64,000 nt of DNA from NCBI RefSeq assembly GCF_900091655.1, contig NZ_LT594621.1, forward strand, positions 2,108,001-2,172,000. The letters run 5' to 3'. Both the position numbers and the translations under genes were made by a program. Shown here in pieces: positions 25,167 to 36,700 of this stretch. Position 1 is the first letter of the stretch; the number at the start of each line of letters is the position of its first letter. The notes beneath the pieces are model-generated. The model had not been told where the DNA came from, did not search any database, and saw only the letters and a program-made list of their open reading frames with translations. Source of the DNA: Culturomica massiliensis (GTDB lineage: Bacteria > Bacteroidota > Bacteroidia > Bacteroidales > Marinifilaceae).

Positions 25167-27473
25167 CTAAAAAGGATAACCGATGGCCAGATTCAATACT
25201 AATCCGTCTCTGAAATCATAATTCCTGATATTAAAATATCCGGGTTTCCCCGTATTATAAGGAGCATGCAAGGCCACGCCCAAATCTGCCCGGATAACGA
25301 TATAAGTAATATCGTAACGTAACCCGAAGCCGGTCCCCAAGGCAATTTCCCGCCACAAATCTTTCAAGCGGAATTCCCCGCCGGGACGTTCCTTTTCTTT
25401 CCGCAACAACCAAACATTTCCGGCATCGACAAATACAGCTCCATTCAACCGGCCGGCAATTTTAAAACGATAACCGATATTTCCTTCCAGCTTAATATCT
25501 CCGGTCTGATCCAGGTAAGCCGTCACCGACCGTTTTTCCGGATGATAGCTTCCCGGTCCGATCGATCGGATCTGAAAAGCCCGGATACTGTTGGCTCCTC
25601 CGATATAAAACTGCTCGCTGTAAGGCATCACTCTCGAATTTCCGTATGCATAGCCGATTCCTCCCATAAGCCGCATAGCCACCTGACTGTTTTCGGATAC
25701 CTGACGATATTTGATAATCTCACTCGTCAATTTCAAAAATTGTGAATAGCGATTTCCCAATATCTCACGCCCTTCTCCCCTTTTCCCGGCCAGATACTGA
25801 ATACCGGAAATAATATTCCCGGCCTGTGTAATGGAAGTTTGCCAGAAAAGCCGGTTGGGATTCCGGTAGGTCGCCGCCCGGTCAAAAGTATAGGTATACG
25901 ACATCGACGGTATAAACTGATCTTTAAAACTCAGGGCTATCGCCGGATTTTTGTTCAGGGTAGAATCAAACTCATGTGACGTTCGCAACAAATGAGTATA
26001 ATTCAATTTGAAAGGCACCACCGAATGATAATTCCGCCGGGAAGAATTAAAATCATAAGTAGCGCTTCCCCAAAACGAAATCATTCGAAAATAGCTATGC
26101 CGGTTCAGAAAATCCGTTCCGATCTGAAAATGAGTCCTCTCCTGACGATCCTTTCCTGATTTCAGAAAGCCGGGTACCAGCAAGCGCGGAACCGACAAAT
26201 TCAGATTGACGCCCAACTCATAAGAGTTAATCAACCCGGAACGGCCTTTCGTCGTCTTTTCCCCTCCGACTTGCCATTCATAGGCTCCGGTCAATTTTAA
26301 AGAAAAAGTTTCCGCCCGTTTAAACATATTCTTATTATTCAAACTCAAGATCAATCCCGGCCCCAATAAATTATTCGATTTTGAGGCGATATCGACTTCC
26401 ACTTCCGTTTCTATCGGCAAGGCATAATCCGCCGATATCTTATAATCCAGCTTACGTCCGTATGAAGTATCGACCGGATTGATCGTCAAATTGACGAATT
26501 TAAATACCCCCAGTTGCACGATTCCGCTTTGGGTCCGGTTTTGACGGCGGGCCGTATACAATTGTCCGGGACGCACTTTCACGGCCTGAGACAAGATTTT
26601 CGGTTTTAATGTCTGGGGAGGCGAATAATCCATTTGCAGGCGATCGTATTCCAAGGTATCCCGCCGGTCCGAATCGTCGTTCCCGAATAATGAAACGTCC
26701 ACATTCCGTATTGTATAGGGATGAAAAGCCACTTCCGGGATACCCTGCTTTAATCCGATACGCAAATCGACTTCCCCGTGCCGCCGGGTGGTATCCGCCA
26801 AAAATTCGATATACTGGGGCTGAAAATAATAATATCCCCGATTGCGTAATATATCCGATATGCGTTGTCGTTCCTGCTCCAGCACATTTACATCATACTG
26901 TTCGCCGGCCTTGAGCAAGCTAAACCGCATCGACTGCCTGACCAAAGAATCCATCTGTCCTTTCCATCCCCATAAATCGACGGAACTATAACGGAAAGGA
27001 TCGGGTAACTTCACCCAATAACTGATTTTGGCCTTTTTCGGATTGCGTTTACGGGGAATAATCTCATAACGGCTTTCCAGACCGAAAAAACCGAAATCTT
27101 TCATATTGTTTTCCACCATCTTCAACCTCAATTCAGGTTGTACATCCGATATCAGTACCGGTTCTTTCGCCAACTTACGATAAAGCCACCATTTGAGCCC
27201 TTTTTCTTTCTTTATATGCCAGTTATACACCCACAAACCGATCGGGAACGGACTTCTGACATAAGGTGCAAACAAAGGATTGTTAGGCGGATAAGACATC
27301 GGTGACGTCAATGCGGATTTCTCCGGCCCTTTCAGCTTCAACTTCGGCGGAGTTTCAATTTTCATTTTCTTTACACCGATATACAGCACCTCCCCGTCTG
27401 TCAGTTTTTTCGTTGTAGAACAAGAAAAAAACAACAGACAGAAAAAGGACAATAGGATACAGTTTCTCATCAT
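25167..27473 (-). CDS. tamL: TamL: lipoprotein BamA/TamA-family outer-membrane barrel
   Basis: The 768-residue Omp85-family protein begins MMRNCILLSFFCLLFFSCST, a lipobox in which Cys follows FFS, so it is lipidated rather than a standard signal-peptide TamA. POTRA-like repeats occupy about residues 30-330. The 16-strand barrel follows, with the lid-lock motif region (NSIRAFQIRSIGPGSY, GDIKLEGNIGYRFKI, GAVFVDAGNVW) and a final GYPF strand. It overlaps the tamB stop codon by four bases (ATGA), so it is translationally coupled to TamB, with which it forms the TAM envelope-assembly complex. The lipidated form is the Bacteroidetes variant. Confidence 0.88.
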   Translation of the reverse strand: MMRNCILLSFFCLLFFSCSTTKKLTDGEVLYIGVKKMKIETPPKLKLKGPEKSALTSPMSYPPNNPLFAPYVRSPFPIGLWVYNWHIKKEKGLKWWLYRKLAKEPVLISDVQPELRLKMVENNMKDFGFFGLESRYEIIPRKRNPKKAKISYWVKLPDPFRYSSVDLWGWKGQMDSLVRQSMRFSLLKAGEQYDVNVLEQERQRISDILRNRGYYYFQPQYIEFLADTTRRHGEVDLRIGLKQGIPEVAFHPYTIRNVDVSLFGNDDSDRRDTLEYDRLQMDYSPPQTLKPKILSQAVKVRPGQLYTARRQNRTQSGIVQLGVFKFVNLTINPVDTSYGRKLDYKISADYALPIETEVEVDIASKSNNLLGPGLILSLNNKNMFKRAETFSLKLTGAYEWQVGGEKTTKGRSGLINSYELGVNLNLSVPRLLVPGFLKSGKDRQERTHFQIGTDFLNRHSYFRMISFWGSATYDFNSSRRNYHSVVPFKLNYTHLLRTSHEFDSTLNKNPAIALSFKDQFIPSMSYTYTFDRAATYRNPNRLFWQTSITQAGNIISGIQYLAGKRGEGREILGNRYSQFLKLTSEIIKYRQVSENSQVAMRLMGGIGYAYGNSRVMPYSEQFYIGGANSIRAFQIRSIGPGSYHPEKRSVTAYLDQTGDIKLEGNIGYRFKIAGRLNGAVFVDAGNVWLLRKEKERPGGEFRLKDLWREIALGTGFGLRYDITYIVIRADLGVALHAPYNTGKPGYFNIRNYDFRDGLVLNLAIGYPF

Positions 27474-30400
27474 TTCCTGGTTTCCCGTTTTGACTTTCGT
27501 ATAAACAAATCCTTTACTTTCCGGAAACTCTTTCGCAACACAATACCGACACCCGTTTGGGTCACCTCTCCTTCCAGAACACTTTCATAATTGGTATGAC
27601 GAAATACCTTTAAAAACCAATTCCGGTTCTTGGTAAACATATATTCAATAGCGATATCATCAACCAAATTATCTTCCATACTGCTTCCCGGATCATTATC
27701 CGCAGATATACGTCCTCCGATCTTTACATTCACCTTATCATTGAACAATTGCTTCGAAAACTGATAAGAATAATCGGTACGTTTCGTTTCCTGTCCTCCG
27801 GCCCCGATCTGATTATAAGTATCGATACCGAACGTCAACCCGGCATTCTTCAAATATTTACGACTCCACTGATTCAATTCTTTTTCCACAAAATTATTCA
27901 GCGTATTGTTGGCAGTACTTCCCGTATTGACAGTACCGGGTCCTGAATACGTCCCATATATCAGCAGATTCATAGCCTGTTTCGTCCTTTCTTCCGGAGA
28001 GAAAGCCGCCAATTGCACCTGAATAGCCTGATCATTGGGAGCCGCCAGATCAAAAGTAATCTGCGGTTGCTGCAAATTTCCCTGAATCAGAATCATAGCA
28101 TCGAAATTCACCAGGCGGGAAGATTGATTATCCTCCGTCACACTGACCCTTACCGATTCGCTGGCCGTAATGTGAAATGCCGGATTATCGACAGGCCCGG
28201 TCCACTCGACATAGCTGCCGCTCTGTATGGTAAACAGTTTATTCCCCACCACCGGTATTGCATAACGTACAGTACCTCCTGCCAACGTATACTTACCGCT
28301 TAAATTATTTCCTTCCTCGGGAGTAATCGAAAAAATCAAATTACCCCCTCCCTGAATAGCAATCTGGTTATCCCCCCCTTCCGACAAATCCACATTCACA
28401 TTCACGGCATCTCCGATCTCGATAAACACTTTCATATTGAAACTTCCGGTATTCACCCGATTGGTCAACAAATCCTTTTCCAGTAACGTTGTATCCCGAA
28501 AAGAAACAAAACGCACCAAATCCACACTCCGGTCCTTTAATTCAGGGGAAGAATTACGTAACACATAATTGATTGCCGTATTATTCAGCAATTTGACATT
28601 CCCGGTCAACTTCAGGTGGTCGAAAGGTCCCTGGATAGAAGCCGACAAATCGGTATATGCCTTTCCATACACCATCGACTCCGGATTGGCCTTCACGTTC
28701 ACAATCTGGAAATCCCTGGCAGCAAGAGTCAAATCCATCCCCATCCTCGTCAAGGGCATCACGGTAACCGAACCGTCCACTGTCAGTGCATGCCGGTTCG
28801 GTGCCCAAAAACCGAACTTCTCGAAAAGAATCTTTCCGCTTTTTACCGGAATATAAGTCGTATCCAATACAAATCCGGTCCCCAGCATCGTTATATCTGC
28901 TTTGGCATCCCGGAAAGCAATTCCTCCGTTGACCGACATATTATCCATCGTTCCCCGGAGGTCTATCTTCCCTTGTAATTCTCCCGTCAACCGTAACAAA
29001 TCCGACGGTAAAAAAGCATTGACGACGGATAACGGTAAAGAAGGCAGATCTACATCCACGGTAATCTCCCTGTTCCGGTCAGAAGTCGAGAAATCACCTT
29101 TGGCCACAGCCCTCGGTTTATCATCCAGATAAAGGGTAAAATCGACGGAATGATCCGTAAACCGGTTAGCCGCACTATAACTGACATCCAGATTAACATC
29201 CCCGATCCGCTGTTGTTGGTAATAAAAATTCAGAATATTAAAATCCCCTTCGGCTATCGTATGTCCATCCACCGTATAAAACAACAAATCCGTTCCTAGA
29301 ATACCTTGTATATCCGGCACAAAAGGAATCATATTCGAAACCGAAGCCAGATCAATGCCATTGATTTCCACCTGAAGACGTCTTTTCTCATCTCCGTGGT
29401 CTTCCAAAGACTGCAAACTGATCAACTTCTCCTGATAAGCCATACGCAAGTCCGCAGTCATCACCCCTCCCTTATAAAAATTCAATTCATTACCGGCGTT
29501 GACCATCCATTTCGTATATCCCAGAACCGGATCATGCGGAAAAAAGTTAACCGAAAAAGAACTATCCCGGAAAGTAAACGCCGCTCCGAAATCCACACCG
29601 ACCTGCCCCTCCTTATTCTTCTGCAACGCAGCAAGCTTAAAACGGTTATCCCGAACAGAGCCGTAGAGCACGACATCATACAAATCTTTTACAATCCCTT
29701 GTGGATTGAGAACTTTAACACGATAATCCATGCCATTCTCCTGCTGATGCAAAGAGATACATACGGAATCGAATTTCACCTTATCCAAAACAGGTCCGAC
29801 AATCATGGCCTCCATATTCACCCCTTCGCCTTTTTGTGAAGCGGATTTCAACGACACCTCTTTAAAACGAATGCCCCGGGCCTGCAAATAACGTCCCATG
29901 ACATTATCGACACTTCCTTCTATTGTCAGTGTATAATAAGGTAACAATGCCTGTATGCTATCCATTGCCAAACGCCGCTGCCGCACCTGTCGCTGAATCT
30001 CGCCGACGGCATTTCCCAACATCGCCGAAATCTCCGTCACAGCCGTATCGCTCCTGAATGCCAGCCGGAAATCACCGGAAACCAAATCCGCTTCCGTTTC
30101 TGCCGGTTCACTGTCCAGGCGCAAAGTTAAACCGCCTAAATCATAAGAATTACGGGCATCCTCAACCTTCACCTGACGGATATCCGTATTCAACAATATT
30201 TCTCCCTGCCTCCCCAGACTTGCTTTAATATCGAAATTCATCCCGACAGAAAATTCTTCAGCCACCCAATGCAGTTCCTGCAAAGCGACTTTTTCTACCT
30301 TTCCGTTTACATCCACAGCATACCTTTTCCCGATAGAATCGGCTTTAAAGGCTATCTCCGACAACAATGCCGGATCACCGCTCTTCAACAGCCCGTTTAT

Positions 30401-32134
30401 ACGGGGCCCCTGCACATCGGTTGCCAATAAAATATCCCGGTAACGATGTCCTTTATAAACCAATTCCCGTAAATCGAGAGTCAAACGGGCATTAGCCTTT
30501 CCGAACCGATACCCGTGCCCCGTCAACTTAATATCCGTCGTCAATATTCCGAGAGAATCCGCAGGCAAAAAACGTCCGATATCAAAACGGTCCGATACCA
30601 AACGTACATCATACCCTTCATTCTTCACGTCATAACTGCCGTCTACAGTAACACAGCCGGCTTCCCGGCAAAGTTCCAGACGGGGATGTAACACCCCTGC
30701 CCCGGCACGAGCCACCAAAGACAACCGCATCTGATCCGGTATGCGGAATCGCTTATTCTTTTCATTCAAAAAAGAAACATCCTGAATATTTCCCTCCAGA
30801 TTCAAAACTCCGGCAAGATTATTCAAATCACGGAATGAAGCCACCTCCCCCGTACCCGACAAATCGAAATTACCGGGCATCACGGCCATAAACTTCCGGA
30901 TACCGATACGATCCTCCCGATAAGAAATATCCATATCGAACTTTACACTTTTTCTCTCCATCCCCAACGGCATCTGCGCCCAAAACAAACGGACATCCTC
31001 CATCCCCACCGAAGCTTCCAGAACAACCCGCAAAGGCTCGGTTTTGCCTATCTCCGCCAACGGAGCATCGGACAAAGCGTTCAAACGTATACTAGTGTAT
31101 GGGGTCCGGATGCTGACATTTCCCAACTCGGTCCGTTCCTCACCCATATCGACATTCGCCTGCATCTTTTCAATCCGTCCACCTTGCGCCCTCACAACCT
31201 GCAAACGACTCAAATCAGCCTTTACAACAGCTCCCCGATTATATACGCTATCGATCCGAAGTCCGATATCCGTCAAAGTAAGCTCAAACTTTTTATTTTC
31301 AGTTCCCGACATTGAAAAAGCCGAATTTTCCAATTCCAGATGGCCGGCTTCTACGGTCCATAAGCCGGCAGTATCCGGAGATACCGCCCCCTGTACCGGA
31401 CTTACACTCTGCGTATCCATTGGAATCAAATCGCAAACACCTCCCGACAAATTCACAGAATCGACATTCACCTGCCGGTGCACCATATCGACAACACCTC
31501 CGGCAATTATTCCTTTTCCAACTCCGGCATACAAACGCGACAAAGCCTCCGAGGTCATTGTATAATATACCCGATCGATCTCCAATTGCCGGATAACAAA
31601 TGTCCAGTCGAATGAAGAAGCATTTTTTATAGTATCCCGATCTTCCCTGCTCACGCCGGTCGCAAGAAACACATCTCCTCCGGAACACAACAGACGGCTG
31701 ATATCCACACGTTTCTCCCGCAAGCTAACCACATCCGCCTGCAACCCGACCCGATCGGTACGTACTTTCAAAACCATACCGGTAGTGTCGTTTCTCAAAT
31801 TCAACACCACATCTTCCAGTTGTAAATCATCTACGGCAATCTGTCCCCACATTAAACGGCCTATCCCCGCATTCAGACGTAAACGTCCCAGATAAGCCAA
31901 CGTATCGGTATTCGTTTTTCCCGCATATACCCTTTTCAAAGATAAATCTACCGGAAATTTCAAAGATAACTCTCCGATCCCGACCGTCATATCCCAGCGC
32001 GAGGCTGCATATTCCACCACCCTGTTCTTTATATAACGCTGTACGGCAGGTATATAAAGCAAGCTAACCAGCAGTAGAATCAACGCCACAAGAACCCCCA
32101 GCGTCCGAAAAAGATATTTAAAAAACTTCCTCAT
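27470..32134 (-). CDS. tamB: translocation and assembly module protein TamB
   Basis: The 1554-residue AsmA/DUF490-type protein has a single N-terminal membrane anchor (LFRTLGVLVALILLLVSLLY) and a very long beta-taco or rod of repeating strands. The conserved C-terminal DUF490 domain (about 1150-1480) includes ITFDLAAPNDQAIQVQLAAFSPEERTKQ and INYVLRNSSPELKDRSVDLVRF. TamB-like proteins span the periplasm and are linked to outer-membrane protein insertion and phospholipid transport. It is first in a two-gene operon with tamL. Length is greater than E. coli TamB (1259), within the range for Bacteroidetes. Confidence 0.9.
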   Translation of the reverse strand: MRKFFKYLFRTLGVLVALILLLVSLLYIPAVQRYIKNRVVEYAASRWDMTVGIGELSLKFPVDLSLKRVYAGKTNTDTLAYLGRLRLNAGIGRLMWGQIAVDDLQLEDVVLNLRNDTTGMVLKVRTDRVGLQADVVSLREKRVDISRLLCSGGDVFLATGVSREDRDTIKNASSFDWTFVIRQLEIDRVYYTMTSEALSRLYAGVGKGIIAGGVVDMVHRQVNVDSVNLSGGVCDLIPMDTQSVSPVQGAVSPDTAGLWTVEAGHLELENSAFSMSGTENKKFELTLTDIGLRIDSVYNRGAVVKADLSRLQVVRAQGGRIEKMQANVDMGEERTELGNVSIRTPYTSIRLNALSDAPLAEIGKTEPLRVVLEASVGMEDVRLFWAQMPLGMERKSVKFDMDISYREDRIGIRKFMAVMPGNFDLSGTGEVASFRDLNNLAGVLNLEGNIQDVSFLNEKNKRFRIPDQMRLSLVARAGAGVLHPRLELCREAGCVTVDGSYDVKNEGYDVRLVSDRFDIGRFLPADSLGILTTDIKLTGHGYRFGKANARLTLDLRELVYKGHRYRDILLATDVQGPRINGLLKSGDPALLSEIAFKADSIGKRYAVDVNGKVEKVALQELHWVAEEFSVGMNFDIKASLGRQGEILLNTDIRQVKVEDARNSYDLGGLTLRLDSEPAETEADLVSGDFRLAFRSDTAVTEISAMLGNAVGEIQRQVRQRRLAMDSIQALLPYYTLTIEGSVDNVMGRYLQARGIRFKEVSLKSASQKGEGVNMEAMIVGPVLDKVKFDSVCISLHQQENGMDYRVKVLNPQGIVKDLYDVVLYGSVRDNRFKLAALQKNKEGQVGVDFGAAFTFRDSSFSVNFFPHDPVLGYTKWMVNAGNELNFYKGGVMTADLRMAYQEKLISLQSLEDHGDEKRRLQVEINGIDLASVSNMIPFVPDIQGILGTDLLFYTVDGHTIAEGDFNILNFYYQQQRIGDVNLDVSYSAANRFTDHSVDFTLYLDDKPRAVAKGDFSTSDRNREITVDVDLPSLPLSVVNAFLPSDLLRLTGELQGKIDLRGTMDNMSVNGGIAFRDAKADITMLGTGFVLDTTYIPVKSGKILFEKFGFWAPNRHALTVDGSVTVMPLTRMGMDLTLAARDFQIVNVKANPESMVYGKAYTDLSASIQGPFDHLKLTGNVKLLNNTAINYVLRNSSPELKDRSVDLVRFVSFRDTTLLEKDLLTNRVNTGSFNMKVFIEIGDAVNVNVDLSEGGDNQIAIQGGGNLIFSITPEEGNNLSGKYTLAGGTVRYAIPVVGNKLFTIQSGSYVEWTGPVDNPAFHITASESVRVSVTEDNQSSRLVNFDAMILIQGNLQQPQITFDLAAPNDQAIQVQLAAFSPEERTKQAMNLLIYGTYSGPGTVNTGSTANNTLNNFVEKELNQWSRKYLKNAGLTFGIDTYNQIGAGGQETKRTDYSYQFSKQLFNDKVNVKIGGRISADNDPGSSMEDNLVDDIAIEYMFTKNRNWFLKVFRHTNYESVLEGEVTQTGVGIVLRKSFRKVKDLFIRKSKRETRK

Positions 32135-32201
32135 ACTTCAGCCCGATACATACAGTTTAAAGATAAAAAGTCAAACATCAAAAATAAAGAAATAATATGG
32201 G

Positions 32202-32240
32202 AAAAAGAGGATGTGTCAAAAGTAAACTTTTGACACATCC
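32202..32240 (-). terminator. terminator between susD and tamB
   Basis: GGATGTGTCAAAAGT (32209-32223) pairs perfectly with ACTTTTGACACATCC (32226-32240). On the minus strand a TCTTTTTC tract follows, so it ends the susC-susD transcript. Confidence 0.85.
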
Positions 32241-32273
32241 CCTTCATGAGTGACCAGTCACAGCTCTTCTGTA

Positions 32274-33725
32274 TTAAGAAGGCATATTATTTTCCCAATC
32301 GGGGTTCTGAACGACTCCGAAACCGGCGTTTACTTCGGAAGCAGGTATCGGATATACAAAGGCTGCCACATTAAAATCCTTATAGCTGCCATTGGATACA
32401 CTGATCAGCATTCCGGTACGCCGTGCATCATACCAGCGGAAACCTTCTTCGAAAAACTCCCGTCTCCGCTCCTGGGCGATGAAATCCAGCAAATCAGCAG
32501 TTCCCGAAGGTAAGTCCGTAACCGCAGTGATAGCCGGATTTCGCTTGGCCGTATACAGCAAAGCTTTTTGTGCTTCACCCGTATTGTTCAGATGGGCATA
32601 AGCTTCCGCCTCAATCAGCTTCATCTCTGAAATCCGGAACACCGGTATATTATTGACAGCTTGAGAAGTCGGTATACCGTCGAATTTTTTCGGATGCCGC
32701 GTTTTTACATCGATCAGCTTCAGCCGGACATCATCTGCACCGAAAATTTTGACAACCGTATCGGTAAGAGCACCCCTGTAGCTGCCATACAGCGTATTCA
32801 ACGAATTAGCCGACAAATTATCGTTCTCCGATTTGGCAATTGTAAAAATATCTTCGTCACTGATGGCCGTCGACGACCACATCTTCAAATAAGCCTCATT
32901 GGAAATCTCCGTAGCATTCCGTAAAATAACGGCTGAATCGGCTGCAACGATCGCCCGGTTATAATTCTCCATATACAACGACACCCGGGCCTCCAAAGCA
33001 TAAATAGCCGCACGGTTCATATAATACTGATCCGGCAAAATAACATCGTCCTCATTATTCAGATTGTAATTGTCAACATAAGTATACCATTTGGCAGATT
33101 CTGCTATGTCTGCCAATATATTGGCATAAGTTGCATCCACAGTCGCCCGTTCTACCTTTGTAAAAGAAGGAATGGGTTCTTCTCCCGGCAATACGATCCC
33201 CAATTGAGAATTGGCTTCCCCCGCTTTATAAGGCAAAGCAAATACGTTGACCAACACATGCTGAGACAAAGCTCTCAATGCATAGCACTGAGAGATGTAC
33301 GAATGCAAGCTGGCCACATCCTTATCCGATAAATGCAAAGACCCGGCCTTTTCCAACACGGCTTTAGCTCCTGCAATCGTACGGGTAGCCCGGTCGAGCA
33401 CCTGATAGCCTCCCAGCCAGATTTCGTCCAGATTCCCGTCGGTATCCGAAAAATTATACCGGTTGATAGACAGGAAATGACCTGTTGAAGCACTGGCAAC
33501 AGCATTGTCTGCAGCCATATCTCCCAAAGCTACGACATTTCTTCCGTAAAAATAATAATAGCCGAAAGCATAGTACATACCGTTCATGCCGTTCTGTACA
33601 TCCTGCACCGTTTTGTATGCATCGTCCGTAGGTACATTCTGGAAATTGTCCAAATCCAGAAAATCATTACAGGAACATAACAGCAATACGGGCAGCCCGA
33701 TTAAATATTTCAATTTATTTTTCAT
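32274..33725 (-). CDS. SusD/RagB-family nutrient-binding lipoprotein
   Basis: The 483-residue lipoprotein has MKNKLKYLIGLPVLLLCSCN with a lipobox Cys at residue 19. TPR-rich SusD features follow (DAYKTVQDVQNGMNGMYYAFGYYYF, ISQCYALRALSQHVLVNVFALPY, and C-terminal AQERRREFFEEGFRWYDARRTG). It caps the SusC transporter and binds its substrate at the cell surface. It lies 50 bp after susC in the same operon. No glycoside hydrolase, sulfatase or peptidase gene is adjacent, so the substrate cannot be told from context. Confidence 0.93.
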   Translation of the reverse strand: MKNKLKYLIGLPVLLLCSCNDFLDLDNFQNVPTDDAYKTVQDVQNGMNGMYYAFGYYYFYGRNVVALGDMAADNAVASASTGHFLSINRYNFSDTDGNLDEIWLGGYQVLDRATRTIAGAKAVLEKAGSLHLSDKDVASLHSYISQCYALRALSQHVLVNVFALPYKAGEANSQLGIVLPGEEPIPSFTKVERATVDATYANILADIAESAKWYTYVDNYNLNNEDDVILPDQYYMNRAAIYALEARVSLYMENYNRAIVAADSAVILRNATEISNEAYLKMWSSTAISDEDIFTIAKSENDNLSANSLNTLYGSYRGALTDTVVKIFGADDVRLKLIDVKTRHPKKFDGIPTSQAVNNIPVFRISEMKLIEAEAYAHLNNTGEAQKALLYTAKRNPAITAVTDLPSGTADLLDFIAQERRREFFEEGFRWYDARRTGMLISVSNGSYKDFNVAAFVYPIPASEVNAGFGVVQNPDWENNMPS

Positions 33726-33775
33726 ATACTGATTTTTTAATTATAAGCCGTCGGACGGCAATTGTATTTTATCTT

Positions 33776-36700
33776 TTAAAAACCGATGGTTACACCGAAC
33801 ATGATATTCCGCGGTGTCGGATAATTCCACCATTGTATACCGTTAGCGCCGATACCTGCAGGATCGAATCCCCGGAAATTCTTGGCACAGAAAGTATACA
33901 GATTGTCAGCCGTCATAAAAACACGGGCCGATCCCAAATGAGCCATATCCGTAATACGTTTCGGCAATGTATACCCCAAAGACATCGTCCGGATCTTCAA
34001 ATAACGCCCGTTCATCAAAAAGCGGGTAGAAGCGTTGTTAGCCGCAGAGCCGTCTCCGAATACAAAGCGCGGCACGTCCGTACGGTCTCCCGGTTTCTGC
34101 CAGCGATGGTCATATACATACCGGGTGGTATTATCAAATCCGGAACCTCCGATCTGTTCGTCATACGTCAGATTATCTCCGTAAATCTTACCGCCTAATG
34201 AATAATTCAACTGAAATGAAAAATCAAACCCTTTATAACTCATACGACTGATAATACTCCCCTGAAATTTAGGACTGGCAGCTCCGACATAACGCTTGCC
34301 GGCTTCGTTGTAATTCTTCGTAATTTCGCTTCCTGTTGTTCCTTTATACCATTGTGCTTCTCCGGTTTGCGGATCCACACCGGCATATTTCTTCATCTTA
34401 AACGTATAAATATCACGTCCTTTCTCGACAATTGTAATCGCCCCCTCTATAGGTTCGTCCGTACTCAACTTGACAATCTTATTCTTATTGTGAGAAGCGA
34501 CCAAACTCAAATCCCAATTAAAACCGTTCAAGCGCAAAACCTTGGCATTAATCGTAAACTCAATACCCTGATTTTCCAGTTTACCGATATTTTTAGGTAT
34601 CGTCTCCAATCCGGTAGTCCGGGATACGGGCACCAGAAATACCATATCCTTGGTCCGGTGGTAATAATAATCGAATTCCAAAGTAATACGGTCCAGGAAA
34701 GAAACATCCAGTCCGACATTGAATTTATTCGTCTGCTCCCATTTCAACTTGGGATTCCCCTGCTGCTCGTGTGCACTTCCCGGCAGACCGTTGTAATTAT
34801 AGCCGAATCCGAACAAATTCCGGGAAGCATACCAACCGTGGGCAAATGCCGAATCCCCGACATCCTGATTACCGGAAGTACCGTAACTGGCTCGTAAAGT
34901 CAGGTTGTTCATCCAGGATTTTACCGATGCCATATAATCTTCTTCCGTCAAACGGTATTTGACTCCGACAGACCAGAATCCGGCCCATCTGTGATCCTTT
35001 CCGAAACGGGAAGAACCGTCGGCCCGGGCACTGGCAGAGAAATAATATTTATTCATATAATCGTATTGGCCGTTAAAAAAGAAGGAAGCCAACGCAAAAT
35101 CATTTTTACTGGTCGAGGCAGAACTGGGCACAGCAGCATTCGCCACCTGGTTCATATTGAACAACGGATAATTGGAAGCTGCCAGGTAAGAAAGATTTTC
35201 CTTCGTTTTCTGTACTTCCTGACCAACCATCAGATTGAGATTGTGCACGTCGTTTATCGACTTGATATAACTCAATGTATTGGTGATACTGAGCAATGTA
35301 CGGGTTGTCGTACCCTGTTCGCCCAAACCCCTCATATCCGCACCCTGCGGCTGCAAAAACGACCAATACCCGAATTCTTTCAAATCATAAAAATCAATAC
35401 CGATACGGGAATTAAAAATCAAATCCGGCCGGAAATTTACCGTCAGATAAGGAGTAATTGTCGCACGGTACTGTTTCCCCTCACTCTTATCTCCGTATTT
35501 GCTTCGTTGAGCCACAGGATTATATCCGTTAAGGGTATTGAAATTCCAATCTCCGTTCTCATCTTTCACCGGTATCAAAGGAGATTGCATATAAGCCTGG
35601 GTAATCGGGTCGGAAAAATAACCGCCCCCAGCACCCATATTGGTTTTGGTATAAGAAAGATTCAAAGCAAATCCGTAACTGATCAGTTTACTGGGAGACT
35701 GGGAAAAATTAAAACGTCCGGAATAACGCTCCAGGTCCTTACCGATCACCAATGCTTTATTATTAAAATAGTTGAAAGACGTATAGAACTTAGGAGCCGT
35801 TTCCGTATTACCCCCTCCCTGTAAATCGAGATTGTATTCCTGAACGAATCCGACACGGGTCACCTCGTCAAACCAATTGGTATTCGTCTTTCCGTCGGTT
35901 TCCAGATAAGCATACATCATATCCTTCATACCTTCCGGAGTATAAGGGAAATAACCGCCGAACACCACGTTATTATAATAAGCGGCATTACCGCCCTCCC
36001 CATACAATTCGTAATCGTTCATCAACCCTTCCACCTGTAATTCGGTGTAACGTTTTGCATCCAACGGTTTATAAGCTTTAGGAATGGAAGGTTTCATCTC
36101 CATACCCAATTTAACCGTCAGGTTCACCTGCAACTTTCCGGCCCGGCCCTTCTTTGTCGTAATGACGATTACCCCGTTAGCAGCCCGGGCTCCATAAATA
36201 GAAGTTGCCGTAGCGTCTTTCAATACGGTCATCGATTCGATATCCGAAGGACTTAATGTAGAAAGCGGAGACAACGATTGCGATTCGGAAGAACGCATCC
36301 CCATTGTTTCTGCCGTAACAGGAACACCGTCAATCACATACAAAGGCTGTGTACCGGAATTCAAAGAATTACGTCCCCGGATGAAAATGGTTGCCGGAGC
36401 ACCGGGTTGTCCGGAAGATACATTCATCTGTAATCCGGGCACGGTTCCCTCCAGCGCTTTGATCGGATTGGCATCCGTCTTATCGGCAATATCCTTGGAA
36501 CCCACAGTAGAAGCTGCCCCCGTAAATGCTTTTTTACGGGTCACTCCATAACCGGTCACCACAACTTCTTCCAGATTCTGTGCATCACTCTCCAAAGCAA
36601 CATTAATCACCTGACGATTGCCGACAGTCTCGTTCTGCGTTTTCATGCCGACAAAAGAAAAAATAAGTACATCTGAAGGCGCTGCTTCAATTGTGTAACG

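Noticed and set aside
34991..35824. 277-codon plus-strand frame
   Set aside because: Antisense to the SusC transporter; composition is that of a reverse-complement shadow.
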